Of a stretch of 64,000 bases of DNA, positions 48,164-57,990 are shown piece after piece. The stretch is from contig JBBHKE010000367.1 of the NCBI GenBank assembly GCA_037447655.1, positions 1-64,000 on the forward strand, written 5' to 3'. The notes under the pieces are model-generated. The model saw only the letters and a program-made list of their open reading frames with translations. It was not told the DNA's origin and did no database searches. Both the position numbers and the translations under genes were made by a program. How positions within the stretch are numbered: position 1 is the stretch's first letter; each line of letters begins with the position of its first letter. This DNA is from Zygnema cylindricum. Its lineage: Eukaryota; Streptophyta; Zygnematophyceae; Zygnematales; Zygnemataceae.

Positions 48164-48670
48164 TCAACAGACGCGAAGACCTCTAATGATCAAAGCAACC
48201 TGCTCGAACTCAGGAAAAGAGCCACCAGCACAGGCATGAGCATCAATAAGAGCTCTGAAGTTATCTGTATACTCGACCATTGCTCCCCCAGGTATTTGTA
48301 GTCCCATATCTTTCTTGCCAACGAAGTTCCTCGTGAACGTTCGCTTTCTCATAAAAGCTTTGAGTGATTTCCATTTGTCAATCGCTTTCTTCATCTTGAT
48401 TCTTGACATGACCATGTTCTCCGAGAGACATAGTTTGAGAGTATTTTGAGCATGTGAATTCTTCTTCGCCCAAGTCAGATCAGATTTATCAAGTGATCCA
48501 TCTAGAATCTCCAACAAACCTGCATTTTCAAAGTGTGACTCAACCATATCCGCCTAGTAAGCATATTTCTGCCCATTAAATATAGGAATTCTTGAAAACA
48601 CGACTATAAGCCGTTGTTGTATGACCACTGGCACAGGTGGAGCTGCAGCAGTAGTTGTAGAAGTAGACAT
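48164..48670 (-). pseudogene. copia gag relic with in-frame stop
   Basis: An ATG at 48,670 opens a Thr/Ala/Pro-rich start followed by RIPIFNGQKYAY, then TAG, probably a mutated Trp codon of the gag FxGxNYxxW motif. The frame then resumes for 127 codons (ENAGLLEILDGSLDK, VALIIRGL) in the manner of a copia gag (UBN2-type) domain. It is truncated at 48,164. A younger copia element of another family inserted about 260 bp upstream of this gag. Confidence 0.65.
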
Positions 48671-48933
48671 GTTTCTTAGCACAAGCTAAAAGAAGTCATA
48701 CAAACAACAGTTTGCTCAACAGTATAAAAACAGACTCACAAGTCCAATTTATATCAAATTCAGCAAACAATCACACCACCATACATACTGTATATTCCCA
48801 AAATTGTAGCACAATTGGTCCAGTAAACCATAAGATATAGAGACTGCAAGTTTCGCAAAAATTGCCTTTTAATTTTCCATATTCCCGAAACTGGATACTA
48901 AAATATTTCTAAGTTTTAAACTTTTATACACTG

Positions 48934-49974
48934 TGTAACTCTGAGACCTCCATAAGTCCTCAGAGTGGACAGCTTCCAAGAAGCCTCTAGGATAATCCTG
49001 ACCCCTTTGTGTTTAAGCAAAAATAACTGCCACCCTGGCAGACAAAAACCCTGACAACCTGCACCCCTGTGAAGGCAAGACTCCCCTGAGTCAGTAGCAA
49101 AAAGAATCTCTGAATTTGCTCCCCTGAGCAGTAAGTTATGGAGGGTCAAAGTCGACCTTTTGTACAGAAGCTCTCTGGGAGAGAGGGTCATATCTTCTAA
49201 TTTTTCTAAGTCCTATCTCTCTCACAGACTCTATCTACTGATGTACGGAACCAATCAGAATTGAGTTCCGTACGCAAAAGTACAGCCGCCGGTGTACTTT
49301 CAGTACGGACATTGTACGACATGGCCTAAATGTCGACACATGTCAAATCCGGATTCGGTGCCATAATCTCCGGAGATTCTACAATCCAACGGAATTTCGC
49401 CACGTGTCATCCGATGTGGCGATGGCCACAAACCGCCGAAATCTCCCTCCGCGATCTCGGCGCTAATTCCGGCCGTCCGATTAAATTCAGATTTAATCTT
49501 AGCCGTAATAAATACATGCGCGGTATTTATTTCACTTCCGAAACAAATGCGCGGTATTGATTCGTAATCCGTACCGTCATCCGTACCGGTTCTATGTATC
49601 CCGTAATCCGTAACAGTTAAATGAATTTATCGTACGTATACATCTTTAAATGATTATCAAACTATATAGTATGTATCACTACAGCTAGACCTAACGGCTA
49701 AGGCTACCGGCTATTTCCTATCTGCCGGCCGGTAGGTACAGGGATCAAATCCTGTCGCCGGCGCTTAACTTTTAATTAAATAAATAAACCCTAGTATTAA
49801 ATTCCAGTAAACTTCAGGATAGCCAAGGTAGCCATGGCTCTAGCTTCCTCTCCAACTTCTCAGTGACTGCAACAAGTTTGAGAGTTGGAGAGAGAAGTTA
49901 GAGATAGACTGCCTCGGCTTCTTTCTATTTCTATTTAGACCTAGAAAATACTAATGAATCCATTAGTTTCTACA
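48934..49974 (-). repeat. 3' LTR of the copia element
   Basis: On the minus strand it starts TGTAGAAACTAATGG at 49,974 and ends CAGAGTTACA at 48,934. It contains a frame of about 80 codons in the element's sense direction (LLLRGANSEILF) and a tRNA-like stretch in the opposite direction (about 49,684-49,766). Confidence 0.95.
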
Positions 49975-49987
49975 CTCCCCTTATTTT
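49975..49987 (-). other. Polypurine tract
   Basis: AAAATAAGGGGAG immediately follows the gag-pol stop codon and abuts the 3' LTR; it primes plus-strand synthesis in LTR elements. Confidence 0.85.
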
Positions 49988-52900
49988 CTAGTCAATCTTT
50001 AATTTCAGACCACACTTCTCCCTGCAAAAAATAAGCTTAGGGGAAGGCACAGGTTTGGTCATCATATCTGCTACCATCTCACTATCTGGTCTGTACTCTA
50101 AACTGATTATTTTGTTTTCTACTTTCTCTCTAACAAAGCTGAGTCTGATGTCCATGTGTTTGGCTTTAAAATGGTGTTTAGGATTGGCAGAAATAGCGAT
50201 TGCTGCCTGATTATCACAAAATATTTTCTGCACACCACTCTTAAGGTGACCAAGCTCACCAAGCAAAGACTTGACCCACATCAATTCTTTTACAGCAGAG
50301 CAAGAGGCCATATACTCAGCCTCCATGGTGGACTGAGCAATAACCTTTTGTTGTTTGCTACTCCAACAGCAAGCCCCATCACCCACATATAATACATATC
50401 CAGAAGTACATCTCCTCATCGGAGCATCACCATAACTGGCATCACTCCAAGTAGTGATGTCAGTATTCTCCCCACCCAAATGCAACCATAGATCTCTAGT
50501 TCCTACCAAATATCTAAGGACTCTCTTAGCTGCCTCCCAATCCCTTTTAGTGGGAGCATTTAGACTTCTACTCAGCACTCCTACAGCTGCAGCTAAATCC
50601 GGCCGGGTACAATTCATAAAATAGATTAGACTTCCCACTACTTGCCTGTAAGGAATAGTCTGCATGAACTTCTGTTCATCAGGAGATAATTCCTCGTCTA
50701 AGACTATGACTCCTTCTTCCTCACTCCCCTCACTTCCCTTCTTCAACTCCATTGGAGTTGTACAACTATTAGCTTTATCCATTTGAAATTTTTCAAGCAT
50801 GTTCCCTATTGCTTCCTTTTGAGTCAGTTTTATAATTTTCCTTTTCCGGTCTCTCTCTACTTGAATTCCCAAAATATATCTTGCTTCTCCCATATCCTTC
50901 ATTTCAAATCTCCCCTTAAGATCGGTTTTCAGTTTGTTAATTTTTTCCATTGATTTACTTAATACAAGCAAATCATCAACATAAATTGCAATAAATATCA
51001 AACCTTCCTCATCTTCAAAAACATAGATTGAGTGATCTGAGCTGATCCGAATATATCCCAGACCGGTAAGAAACTCATCAAGCTTCTTATTCCATTGTCG
51101 AGGTGCCTGTTTCAAACCATAAAGAGATTTAATCAGCCGGCATACCTTACTCTCCTCTCCTTCCTCCACAAAACCTTCGGGTTGTCGCATGAAGATCTCC
51201 TCTTCCAATTCTCCATGCAGAAAGGCTGTCTTGATGTCCATCTGATGCACTTCCATGTCTTGCGCCGCTGCTAAACTGAGAAGTATGCGGACGGAGGGAA
51301 ATCTGACCACCGGGGCAAAGGTTTCCTCGTAGTCAATTCCTTCCTTTTGTGTAAATCCCTTTGCCACTAATCTGGCCTTGTAGCGTTCGATTGTGTTATC
51401 TGGGTTCAGTTTTAATTTGAAGACCCACTTACAACCAATTGGTTTTCGGTTAGGTGGACAGTCCACCAACTCCCAAGTATCGGCTGCCATGATTGAAGCC
51501 ATCTCCTCATTGATGGCTGTCTTCCACCGGTTTCTTTCTGGACAAGTCATCGCCTCTCTATAAGATTGAGGTTCATCTTGATGAGATAGTTTAGTTACCT
51601 TGTTATTAACCTGTTTTTCTTGCAGTCTTTTGCTACTTCTCCTCCCCCCCTCAAAATCTGATGCCGGAATAGATGGTTCTCGTGGATTCTTTCGAACAAA
51701 CTCGGCTTCTCCCCTATCCCTTGATCCCGAATCAATTTCCACCACGTCTTCCGCTTCGAGTAGAGTTGTCACTGGAGTTTCCACAGCCGAGTCCTTTTCG
51801 GTCTGATTTGTTCCTGCAAGAATGTCATCTTCTCTAAAACCTGGATAGTTAGGAAGCTCAAAGTCATCGGAATTTTCTGACTCAAATCTGATTTTTACTG
51901 ACTTTGTATATTTGAAGGGATCCACAGACTTTCCTTCATCCATAACTACTAGATGCTTTACTAAGATTATATCTTCCCTTTTTAAATCATAAACTCTATA
52001 TCCTTTAACATTTTCATCATATCCTAATAAGTATCCCGGTTTTCCTTTAGGATCTAGCTTCCAATTGGACCGATCAGTATCTAGACTGAATACTTGACTA
52101 CCGAAAACCTTTAAGTGAGATATGTCTGGTTTCCGGCCTGTCCATCTCTCATAAGGTGTTTGATCTTTTATAGCTGAAGTAAGAACTCTATTCTTAAGGT
52201 AATTAGCACAGTTCATTGCTTCTGCCCAAAACCTTTTTCCTATCTTTTTATCTGACAACATACTTCTAGCACTATCACTTAGTGTTCTATTTAACCTTTC
52301 AGCTACCCCATTCTGTTCCGTATTTTCTGGAACTGTCTTTTGGTGTTGAACCCCATCTTCCCTCAGAAAATCCTCAAACTGGTTAGAAGTATACTCTCCA
52401 CCATTGTCACTCCTTACTCTCTTGATTGGAGTTTCATGGAGTTTTTCGCTCCATGCTTTATATTGTCTAAAACAATCCTCAGCTTCGGACTTGTTTTTCA
52501 AAAAATATACCCGGGAATACCGAGACCAATCATCAGTTTTAGTCATCATAAATCTCTTCCCCCCCGGTGAGGGCACTCTAGCCGGTCCCCAAATATCTGT
52601 GTGTACTAGATCTAGAAGTTTTTCTCCCTTATAGGTGGTTGTTTTAGGAAAGGGTAATCTGTGTGCTTTACCTTGAGCACATCCACTACAATCACTTATA
52701 TCATCACTCTCACTGAACTGAATCCCTTCCACCACTCCCATCTTTTTCATCTCTCTTAACTTATCTAGATTCACATGCCCAAGCCTCTTATGCCACATCA
52801 TAATATCATGAACACCAGCATGGTAAAGTTTCTTCTTTTCATTACTTAAGATTAGCCTAAACATCCCATGGCTACCTTTCTCAGCAATGAAATAGACATC

Positions 52901-54322
52901 ATCCTCAAAACTAGCAGTAAAGACTCCTTCCCTAGTGCTAGTAAAAAAACCCTTATCATCTAATACTGATGTAGAGATAAGATTTTTGTTCAGCTCCGGA
53001 ATAAACAATACATCGGAGAATGTTAATATGGATGTCTTTCCTTCTACTAACACTTTTAGATCTACCGATCCTACAAGAGTAGTGGTGACTATCCTCCCAT
53101 CCCCGTACTCTATCTCTACGGTGGGAATCTTTCTTATCTTAGTGAACAGGTGTCTATCCTTACACATGTGCATGGAGGCACCTGAATCTACAATCCAGCC
53201 TGCTTCACCTTTCAATCCACCGTAAGCACATTTTTGCCTTCGTGGAATTTCGACCTCTTTTTTCGCCTCCAACTCCTCATCCAAAAAGAGCTCATCGTCC
53301 TCGTCCTCGGATTCAGCCTCAAGTACCTGTGTGACAAGGGCCTTTTTCTTTCCTCTCGGGGTACCGCCGGTCTGCCCCTCCTTTAACCGAAGCTCGGTTA
53401 GCTTAGTGCACTCTGCCATATAGTGCCCCGGTTTCTTACAAAAATGACATAGACCTTTGGGAGCCCTTGGTTCGAACTCATCTGCCTGTTTTTTCTGGTC
53501 CCTACCCCCATAGTTTCCAACCGGTTTTCGGGAATCCCTATTCCTCCAATCAGTCGCTGTTGCCAAGGCTTGGCCACTCTTTCCTCCCCTTCGGATCTCA
53601 ATTGTATTCTCTTGAACGAGAATCATCCCTACCACTGAGTTCCATATCCATCTTGAGTCAGGCAAGTCCTGCACACGGTAAACTATGTTCACGAACTCAT
53701 CAGGTAACTTCATCAGTAAACAGTTAACCTTTTCTTTTTCACTAAAATCTTTTCCCGCACTGTGTAGCTCCATGAAGAGTGTAGCAAGCTCATTGCAAAA
53801 ATCCAACATATTTCCCCCTTTGTATACATACTCCTTAACTTTCTGATCAGCCAACTGTTGTTGCTGAATCGTACCACTTCGGTACATCTCTATGAGAGCC
53901 ATCCAAAGATCGGATGCTCTTTCTACCTGCAAATGAGGACATGCAAGTCCTTGAGTGAGATGGCGTAGGATGAAGTGCTTTGCCGCCATATTGTTGAAGT
54001 CCCCGGTTTCAGTATCATTCTCCTCGTTCCTCGGAATAGGTGACATGAATGCTAAACCAGTTGCTATTGGTGTGGTCGCCTCCTTCTCCTTTCTTTTGTC
54101 CACCACCTCTCCTTCCTTTGTTTCCTCCGTTGAAGGTGAATCCTCTTTCCTGGAGAATCTGCTTCCTCCAAACCCTGGAGGAATTCCAAGACTTGATGGA
54201 CGCCCCAATCGTCCACTCACTATCCCCCAAAACCTTTTTTCGCATAGAGCTCCTATCATCATACTTTCCCAGTATATGAAGCCAGTTCCATTAAAGATTG
54301 GTACCCTAGAGGGTGGGCCCAT
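49988..54322 (-). CDS. copia gag-pol polyprotein (intact)
   Basis: A single frame with TAG at 49,988. The open frame extends to an ATG at 54,346 inside the 5' LTR (1,452 codons). I prefer the ATG at 54,322 (1,444 residues), because the first eight residues would come from LTR end sequence. In 1,452-residue numbering: gag about 9-290; zinc knuckle C300-x2-C303-x4-H308-x4-C313; protease WIVDSGAS with D387; integrase H519, H524, C553, C556 and catalytic D584, D647, E683 (DD35E spacing); reverse transcriptase with IKSLYGLKQAPRQW and YVDD at 1122-1125; RNase H with STMEAEYMA about 1339-1347 and FCDNQAA about 1376. There are no internal stops or frameshifts and all catalytic residues are present, so the element may still be active. 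Plus-strand frames across this region are shadows. Confidence 0.95.
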   Translation of the reverse strand: MGPPSRVPIFNGTGFIYWESMMIGALCEKRFWGIVSGRLGRPSSLGIPPGFGGSRFSRKEDSPSTEETKEGEVVDKRKEKEATTPIATGLAFMSPIPRNEENDTETGDFNNMAAKHFILRHLTQGLACPHLQVERASDLWMALIEMYRSGTIQQQQLADQKVKEYVYKGGNMLDFCNELATLFMELHSAGKDFSEKEKVNCLLMKLPDEFVNIVYRVQDLPDSRWIWNSVVGMILVQENTIEIRRGGKSGQALATATDWRNRDSRKPVGNYGGRDQKKQADEFEPRAPKGLCHFCKKPGHYMAECTKLTELRLKEGQTGGTPRGKKKALVTQVLEAESEDEDDELFLDEELEAKKEVEIPRRQKCAYGGLKGEAGWIVDSGASMHMCKDRHLFTKIRKIPTVEIEYGDGRIVTTTLVGSVDLKVLVEGKTSILTFSDVLFIPELNKNLISTSVLDDKGFFTSTREGVFTASFEDDVYFIAEKGSHGMFRLILSNEKKKLYHAGVHDIMMWHKRLGHVNLDKLREMKKMGVVEGIQFSESDDISDCSGCAQGKAHRLPFPKTTTYKGEKLLDLVHTDIWGPARVPSPGGKRFMMTKTDDWSRYSRVYFLKNKSEAEDCFRQYKAWSEKLHETPIKRVRSDNGGEYTSNQFEDFLREDGVQHQKTVPENTEQNGVAERLNRTLSDSARSMLSDKKIGKRFWAEAMNCANYLKNRVLTSAIKDQTPYERWTGRKPDISHLKVFGSQVFSLDTDRSNWKLDPKGKPGYLLGYDENVKGYRVYDLKREDIILVKHLVVMDEGKSVDPFKYTKSVKIRFESENSDDFELPNYPGFREDDILAGTNQTEKDSAVETPVTTLLEAEDVVEIDSGSRDRGEAEFVRKNPREPSIPASDFEGGRRSSKRLQEKQVNNKVTKLSHQDEPQSYREAMTCPERNRWKTAINEEMASIMAADTWELVDCPPNRKPIGCKWVFKLKLNPDNTIERYKARLVAKGFTQKEGIDYEETFAPVVRFPSVRILLSLAAAQDMEVHQMDIKTAFLHGELEEEIFMRQPEGFVEEGEESKVCRLIKSLYGLKQAPRQWNKKLDEFLTGLGYIRISSDHSIYVFEDEEGLIFIAIYVDDLLVLSKSMEKINKLKTDLKGRFEMKDMGEARYILGIQVERDRKRKIIKLTQKEAIGNMLEKFQMDKANSCTTPMELKKGSEGSEEEGVIVLDEELSPDEQKFMQTIPYRQVVGSLIYFMNCTRPDLAAAVGVLSRSLNAPTKRDWEAAKRVLRYLVGTRDLWLHLGGENTDITTWSDASYGDAPMRRCTSGYVLYVGDGACCWSSKQQKVIAQSTMEAEYMASCSAVKELMWVKSLLGELGHLKSGVQKIFCDNQAAIAISANPKHHFKAKHMDIRLSFVREKVENKIISLEYRPDSEMVADMMTKPVPSPKLIFCREKCGLKLKID

Positions 54323-54326
54323 AACC
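54312..54326 (-). promoter_or_regulatory. Primer-binding site matching the anticodon arm of initiator tRNA-Met
   Basis: Directly after the 5' LTR end CA lies GGTTATGGGCCCACC. It is complementary to the anticodon stem-loop of plant initiator tRNA-Met (GGTGGGCCCATAACC), not to the tRNA 3' end. Drosophila copia and yeast Ty5 use the same half-tRNA mode of priming. The ATG within it is the proposed gag start. Confidence 0.8.
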
Positions 54327-55367
54327 TGAAACTCTGAGACCTCCATAAGTCCTCAGAGTGGACAGCTTCCAAGAAGCCTCTAGGATAATCCTGACCCCTT
54401 TGTGTTTAAGCAAAAATAACTGCCACCCTGGCAGACAAAAACCCTGACAACCTGCACCCCTGTGAAGGCAAGACTCCCCTGAGTCAGTAGCAAAAAGAAT
54501 CTCTGAATTTGCTCCCCTGAGCAGTAAGTTATGGAGGGTCAAAGTCGACCTTTTGTACAGAAGCTCTCTGGGAGAGAGGGTCCTATCTTCTAATTTTTCT
54601 AAGTCCTATCTCTCTCACAGACTCTATCTACTGATGTACGGAACCAATCAGAATTGAGTTCCGTACGCAAAAGTACAGCCGCCGGTGTACTTTCAGTACG
54701 GACATTGTACGACATGGCCTAAATGTCGACACATGTCAAATCCGGATTCGGTGCCATAATCTCCGGAGATTCTACAATCCAACGGAATTTCGCCACGTGT
54801 CATCCGATGTGGCGATGGCCACAAACCGCCGAAATCTCCCTCCGCGATCTCGGCGCTAATTCCGGCCGTCCGATTAAATTCAGATTTAATCTTAGCCGTA
54901 ATAAATATATGCGCGGTATTTATTTCACTTTCGAAACAAATGCGCGGTATTGATTCGTAATCCGTACCGTCATCCGTACCGGTTCTATGTATCCCGTAAT
55001 CCGTAACAGTTAAATGAATTTATCGTACGTATACATCTTTAAATGATTATCAAACTATATAGTATGTATCACTATAGCTAGACCTAACGGCTAAGGCTAC
55101 CGGCTATTTCCTATCTGCCGGCCGGTAGGTACAGGGATCAAATCCTGTCGCTGGCGCTTAACTTTTAATTAAATAAATAAACTTTAGTATTAAATTCCCG
55201 TAAACTTCAGGATAGCCAAGGTAGCCATGGCTCTAGCTTCCTCTCCAACTTCTCAGTGACTGCAACAAGTTTGAGAGTTGGAGAGAGAAGTTAGAGATAG
55301 ACTGCCTCGGCTTCTTTCTATTTCTATTTAGACCTAGAAAATACTAATAAATCCATTAGTTTCTACA
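54327..55367 (-). repeat. 5' LTR of the copia element
   Basis: 1,041 bp, TG at 55,367 to CA at 54,327, nearly identical to the 3' LTR. It ends CAGAGTTTCA where the 3' LTR has CAGAGTTACA. Confidence 0.95.
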
Positions 55368-55372
55368 CACTG

Positions 55373-55572
55373 ATTGAGCATCTAGTGCTCACTAGCCAAT
55401 GCCAATGAGGTGTCAGTACCCTGAATTGGCTATCGACTTAGGGGAGTCTTGTCTTCACGAGGTGAAGGTGGTCACAGTGGCAATTATTCTTGGTGAAACA
55501 CAAAGGGTTCAGGGTTATCCTAGGGGCTTCATGTGAGGTGCCCGATCTGAGGACCTATGGAGGTCTCAAAAT
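55373..55572 (+). repeat. LTR-end relic in opposite orientation
   Basis: The plus strand reads GTTATCCTAGGGGCTTCATG and GACCTATGGAGGTCTCAAAA, which match the sense-strand end of the copia LTR. It is oriented opposite to the neighbouring gag relic and the young element, so it is a rearranged or second insertion. Confidence 0.55.
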
Positions 55573-56557
55573 TGCAGAAGTGACCAGGCTTTCTTACAGA
55601 AACGACACAATCCTTTTAGGGAACCCCTTGCCGATCCCTCTTCTTGACTTCCATGACCTCCTCCAAAGTTCTTGTAAGGTTTCTTGGAGTCTTGGTTTCT
55701 CCAATCTGTTATTGTAGCCAAAGCCTGTGCAATTTTTCCTCCCCTACAAATCTCCATGGTGTTTTCTTGAATAAGGATCATACCGAGAAAGGATCATACG
55801 TATAAATCACCATGGTGTTTTCCCAAACAAGGATCATACCTACCATTGAGTTCCAAATCTAGTTGTGATCTGGCAACTCTTATACTCGGTTCATTATGTT
55901 TTTGTAATCATCTGGTAATTTCATGATAAACGTGTTCACCTTTTCTTTTTTTGTTAGCTGACATCTAGCACTCTCGAGTTCCATGTATAGTCCGGCTAAG
56001 TCATTACATAAGCCTAACAGTTTTCCCCCTTTATAAGTGTATGAACTTATCTTTTGATCTGCTAGTTGTTGGTGTTGAATTGTACTGCACTTCTATACAT
56101 CAACAAGAGTTGTCTAGATATATGTGGCCTTGACTACCATTAGATGGGGGGTAGCCACTCCTTCAATGAGATGCCTGAGGGTGTGGTGTTTGGGGACTTC
56201 ATTGTTGTAGTCCCAAATTTCTACATCATTCGCCTCTGTTTTTATTGCTCTTGTTGCTGAGTCGGATGCAATGGATGGTGCCATTGGAGTGAGAGTCTCC
56301 TTTCCTTTCTCCCTACATTTTTCCACAACAGTTCTTTCTTTGTCATCCTCGTTTGTCCCCTCTGTTTGTTCAGATCCTTTAGAGAATCTGACTCCACTGA
56401 AACTAGGTAGATCTTAAGTGTTTTTGATGGACTACTCACCCGCCCACTCACTATCACCTATAAGTCCCTGTCATAAAGTGCACCTTTGATCATAGTTTCC
56501 CAATAGATAAACCTTTTTTCGTTGAATACTAACATCCTAGAGGGTGGGTCCATAACC
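55573..56557 (-). pseudogene. gag relic of the same copia family
   Basis: Minus-strand fragments parallel the intact gag in order: the start next to a primer-binding site GGTTATGGACCCACC (56,543-56,557), SDSLKDLNKQ-like linker, VPKHHTLRHLIEGVATPHL, ILIQENTMEICRGGK, and a partial zinc knuckle LCRFCKKAWS. Several frameshifts and stops. It is truncated where the inverted LTR piece begins. Confidence 0.75.
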
Positions 56558-57060
56558 TGTAATTCTCTGGTTGCCATTGACCCACTGAATTGGCAGACTA
56601 CTATAAGCCCTCTAGGATAAAGTTAGATTTCATACTTTACACAACAATAATCAATAGTGTGAACCCCAACAGATGTGTCTAGCCTCACCCCTTTGAGGGC
56701 TTGACTTTTCTGAGTCAGGTGCAAAAGAAATATCTGAATTTGCTCAACTGAGCATTTAGTTATTTGAGGTCAAAGTTGACCTTTTGTATACAAGCTCATT
56801 GGGAGAGGGGCTGCCTCAGAATTTCCTAAGTCCTAAAACCCCTCTCTAAATCCTCCATTACTGATGTACCTAACTAAGCAGGGGATTGTATTGTATAGTA
56901 AGGTACACAAGTTGCACTACTTTCTGTACGATCATTGAACGACGTGGCTGAGGGGTAGACGCATGTTGACTCCTCACTTGTTTTGATGTACTCCGTGAAT
57001 TCCCCTAAACAATGAGAGTGCGCCACGTGTCATCCGTTGACGTTACGCGATATAAATATA
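56558..57060 (-). repeat. Diverged 5' LTR relic of the same copia family
   Basis: It ends AGAGAATTACA next to the relic primer-binding site. It shares GAGGTCAAAGTTGACC, GCGCCACGTGTCATCCG and the LTR block order with the intact LTRs. It is interrupted near 57,061 by a hAT terminus. Confidence 0.65.
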
Positions 57061-57077
57061 CCCGATACCCAACACTA
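57061..57077. mobile_element. Solo hAT family A terminus
   Basis: CCCGATACCCAACACTA is the reverse complement of the TAGTGTTGGGTATCGGG end at 6,369. No partner end is found nearby. Confidence 0.6.
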
Positions 57078-57420
57078 CCGTTAGGTATTGATAAAACATT
57101 AGTTGTATTTAGTGTAATTTGTATTTAACAATGGCACTAATCTACATACTCTATTTTACGGATTACGAAACGAAACGACGTTGAATTAAAACGGACGTGA
57201 TTGATTGTGGACTTTATATTGGATGGCTCACGGTGGAGCGGACGCACCGGAGTGGTCATTTGGCGGTTTGTGAGCTAATGTCGGCGGTTGACACGTGGTA
57301 AGCCATGAGTGGACGACATATATTAAAGGAAGAGCGGTCGTGGCTTAAAAACTGACAGGCGTCAACGGGACGGCCATGCCGTACCATGGCCATACAAAAA
57401 ATACTACAACATGTGTAGTT

Positions 57421-57690
57421 TGCAGGTATACTTCTTGTACTTTACAGTCCTTTTCTTGTACTTTACAATCTTGTGATTGGTTGAGTAGCACAGTAGTAGT
57501 AGGGGCTGCGTGTACTTTACAGTCATTTTCTTGTACTTTACGGTCCTTTTCTTGTACTTTACAGTCTTGTGATTGGTTGAGTAGCACAGTAGTAGTAGGG
57601 GCTGCTGTACTTCTTGTACTTTACACTGTAGTAGGGGCTGCAGTCTTTTTGCAGTCTTTTTGTACTTTAAAATCTTCTAATTGGTTAGTT
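57421..57690. repeat. Tandem repeat of CTTGTACTTTACAGTC modules
   Basis: Short modules CTTGTACTTTACAGTC(C/A)TTTT alternate with a longer block GTGATTGGTTGAGTAGCACAG + TAGTAGTAGGGGCTGC, present about three times with decay. A plus-strand frame of 116 codons (57,376-57,726) reads SCTLQSFSCTLQSCDWLSST repeats and probably only reflects the repeat. Confidence 0.8.
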
Positions 57691-57739
57691 ACAGTAGAAG
57701 TAGGGGTTTTAAAGAGGAAATTATAACTTGGACATTTTT

Positions 57740-57990
57740 TTGAGGCACCTCTCTCTGAGAGTCCTTTTGTATTTATCGGCCATCTTTGGCCGTCCATAAC
57801 TTATTGCTCAAGGGAGCAAATCCAATGATTCTTTTTGCATTCGGCTCAGTGGAGTCTTAACTTGACACGCATGAAGGTGGTCAAAATAATTGTGTGTGTG
57901 GGCGACACTTATTTAGTGGGAAAGTCAAAAGGGCAAATATTATTCTAGAGGTTTCATATAGGCTGAACATTCTGTGGGCCGATGGAGGTC
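57740..57990 (+). repeat. Diverged copia LTR end, plus orientation
   Basis: CATAACTTATTGCTCAAGGG, AGCAAATCCAATGATTCTTT, TGGAGTCTTAACTTGACAC and GGGCCGATGGAGGTCACAAA follow the intact LTR block order, in plus orientation. After AAAATTACA there is no GGTTATGGGCCC. Instead a 27-bp duplication containing CATATGGCGAACC / CAAATGGCGAACCC follows. Confidence 0.6.

Larger units (their letters stand above)
48934..55367 (-). mobile_element. Full-length Ty1/copia LTR retrotransposon (6,434 bp)
   Basis: Complete structure: 5-bp target duplication (CACTG on the plus strand at 48,929-48,933 and 55,368-55,372), two 1,041-bp TG...CA LTRs, a primer-binding site, one open gag-pol frame and a polypurine tract. 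By eye the LTRs differ at about 10 positions, roughly 1%, so the insertion is fairly recent. The domain order protease-integrase-RT-RNase H defines copia. Confidence 0.95.

Noticed and set aside
49684-49766. Functional tRNA gene in the LTR
   Set aside because: A- and B-box-like sequences are present, but the 5' and 3' acceptor strands do not pair and the T-loop has one extra base.
51600-54329. Plus-strand frames of 68-124 codons
   Set aside because: Shadows of the intact copia gag-pol on the minus strand.
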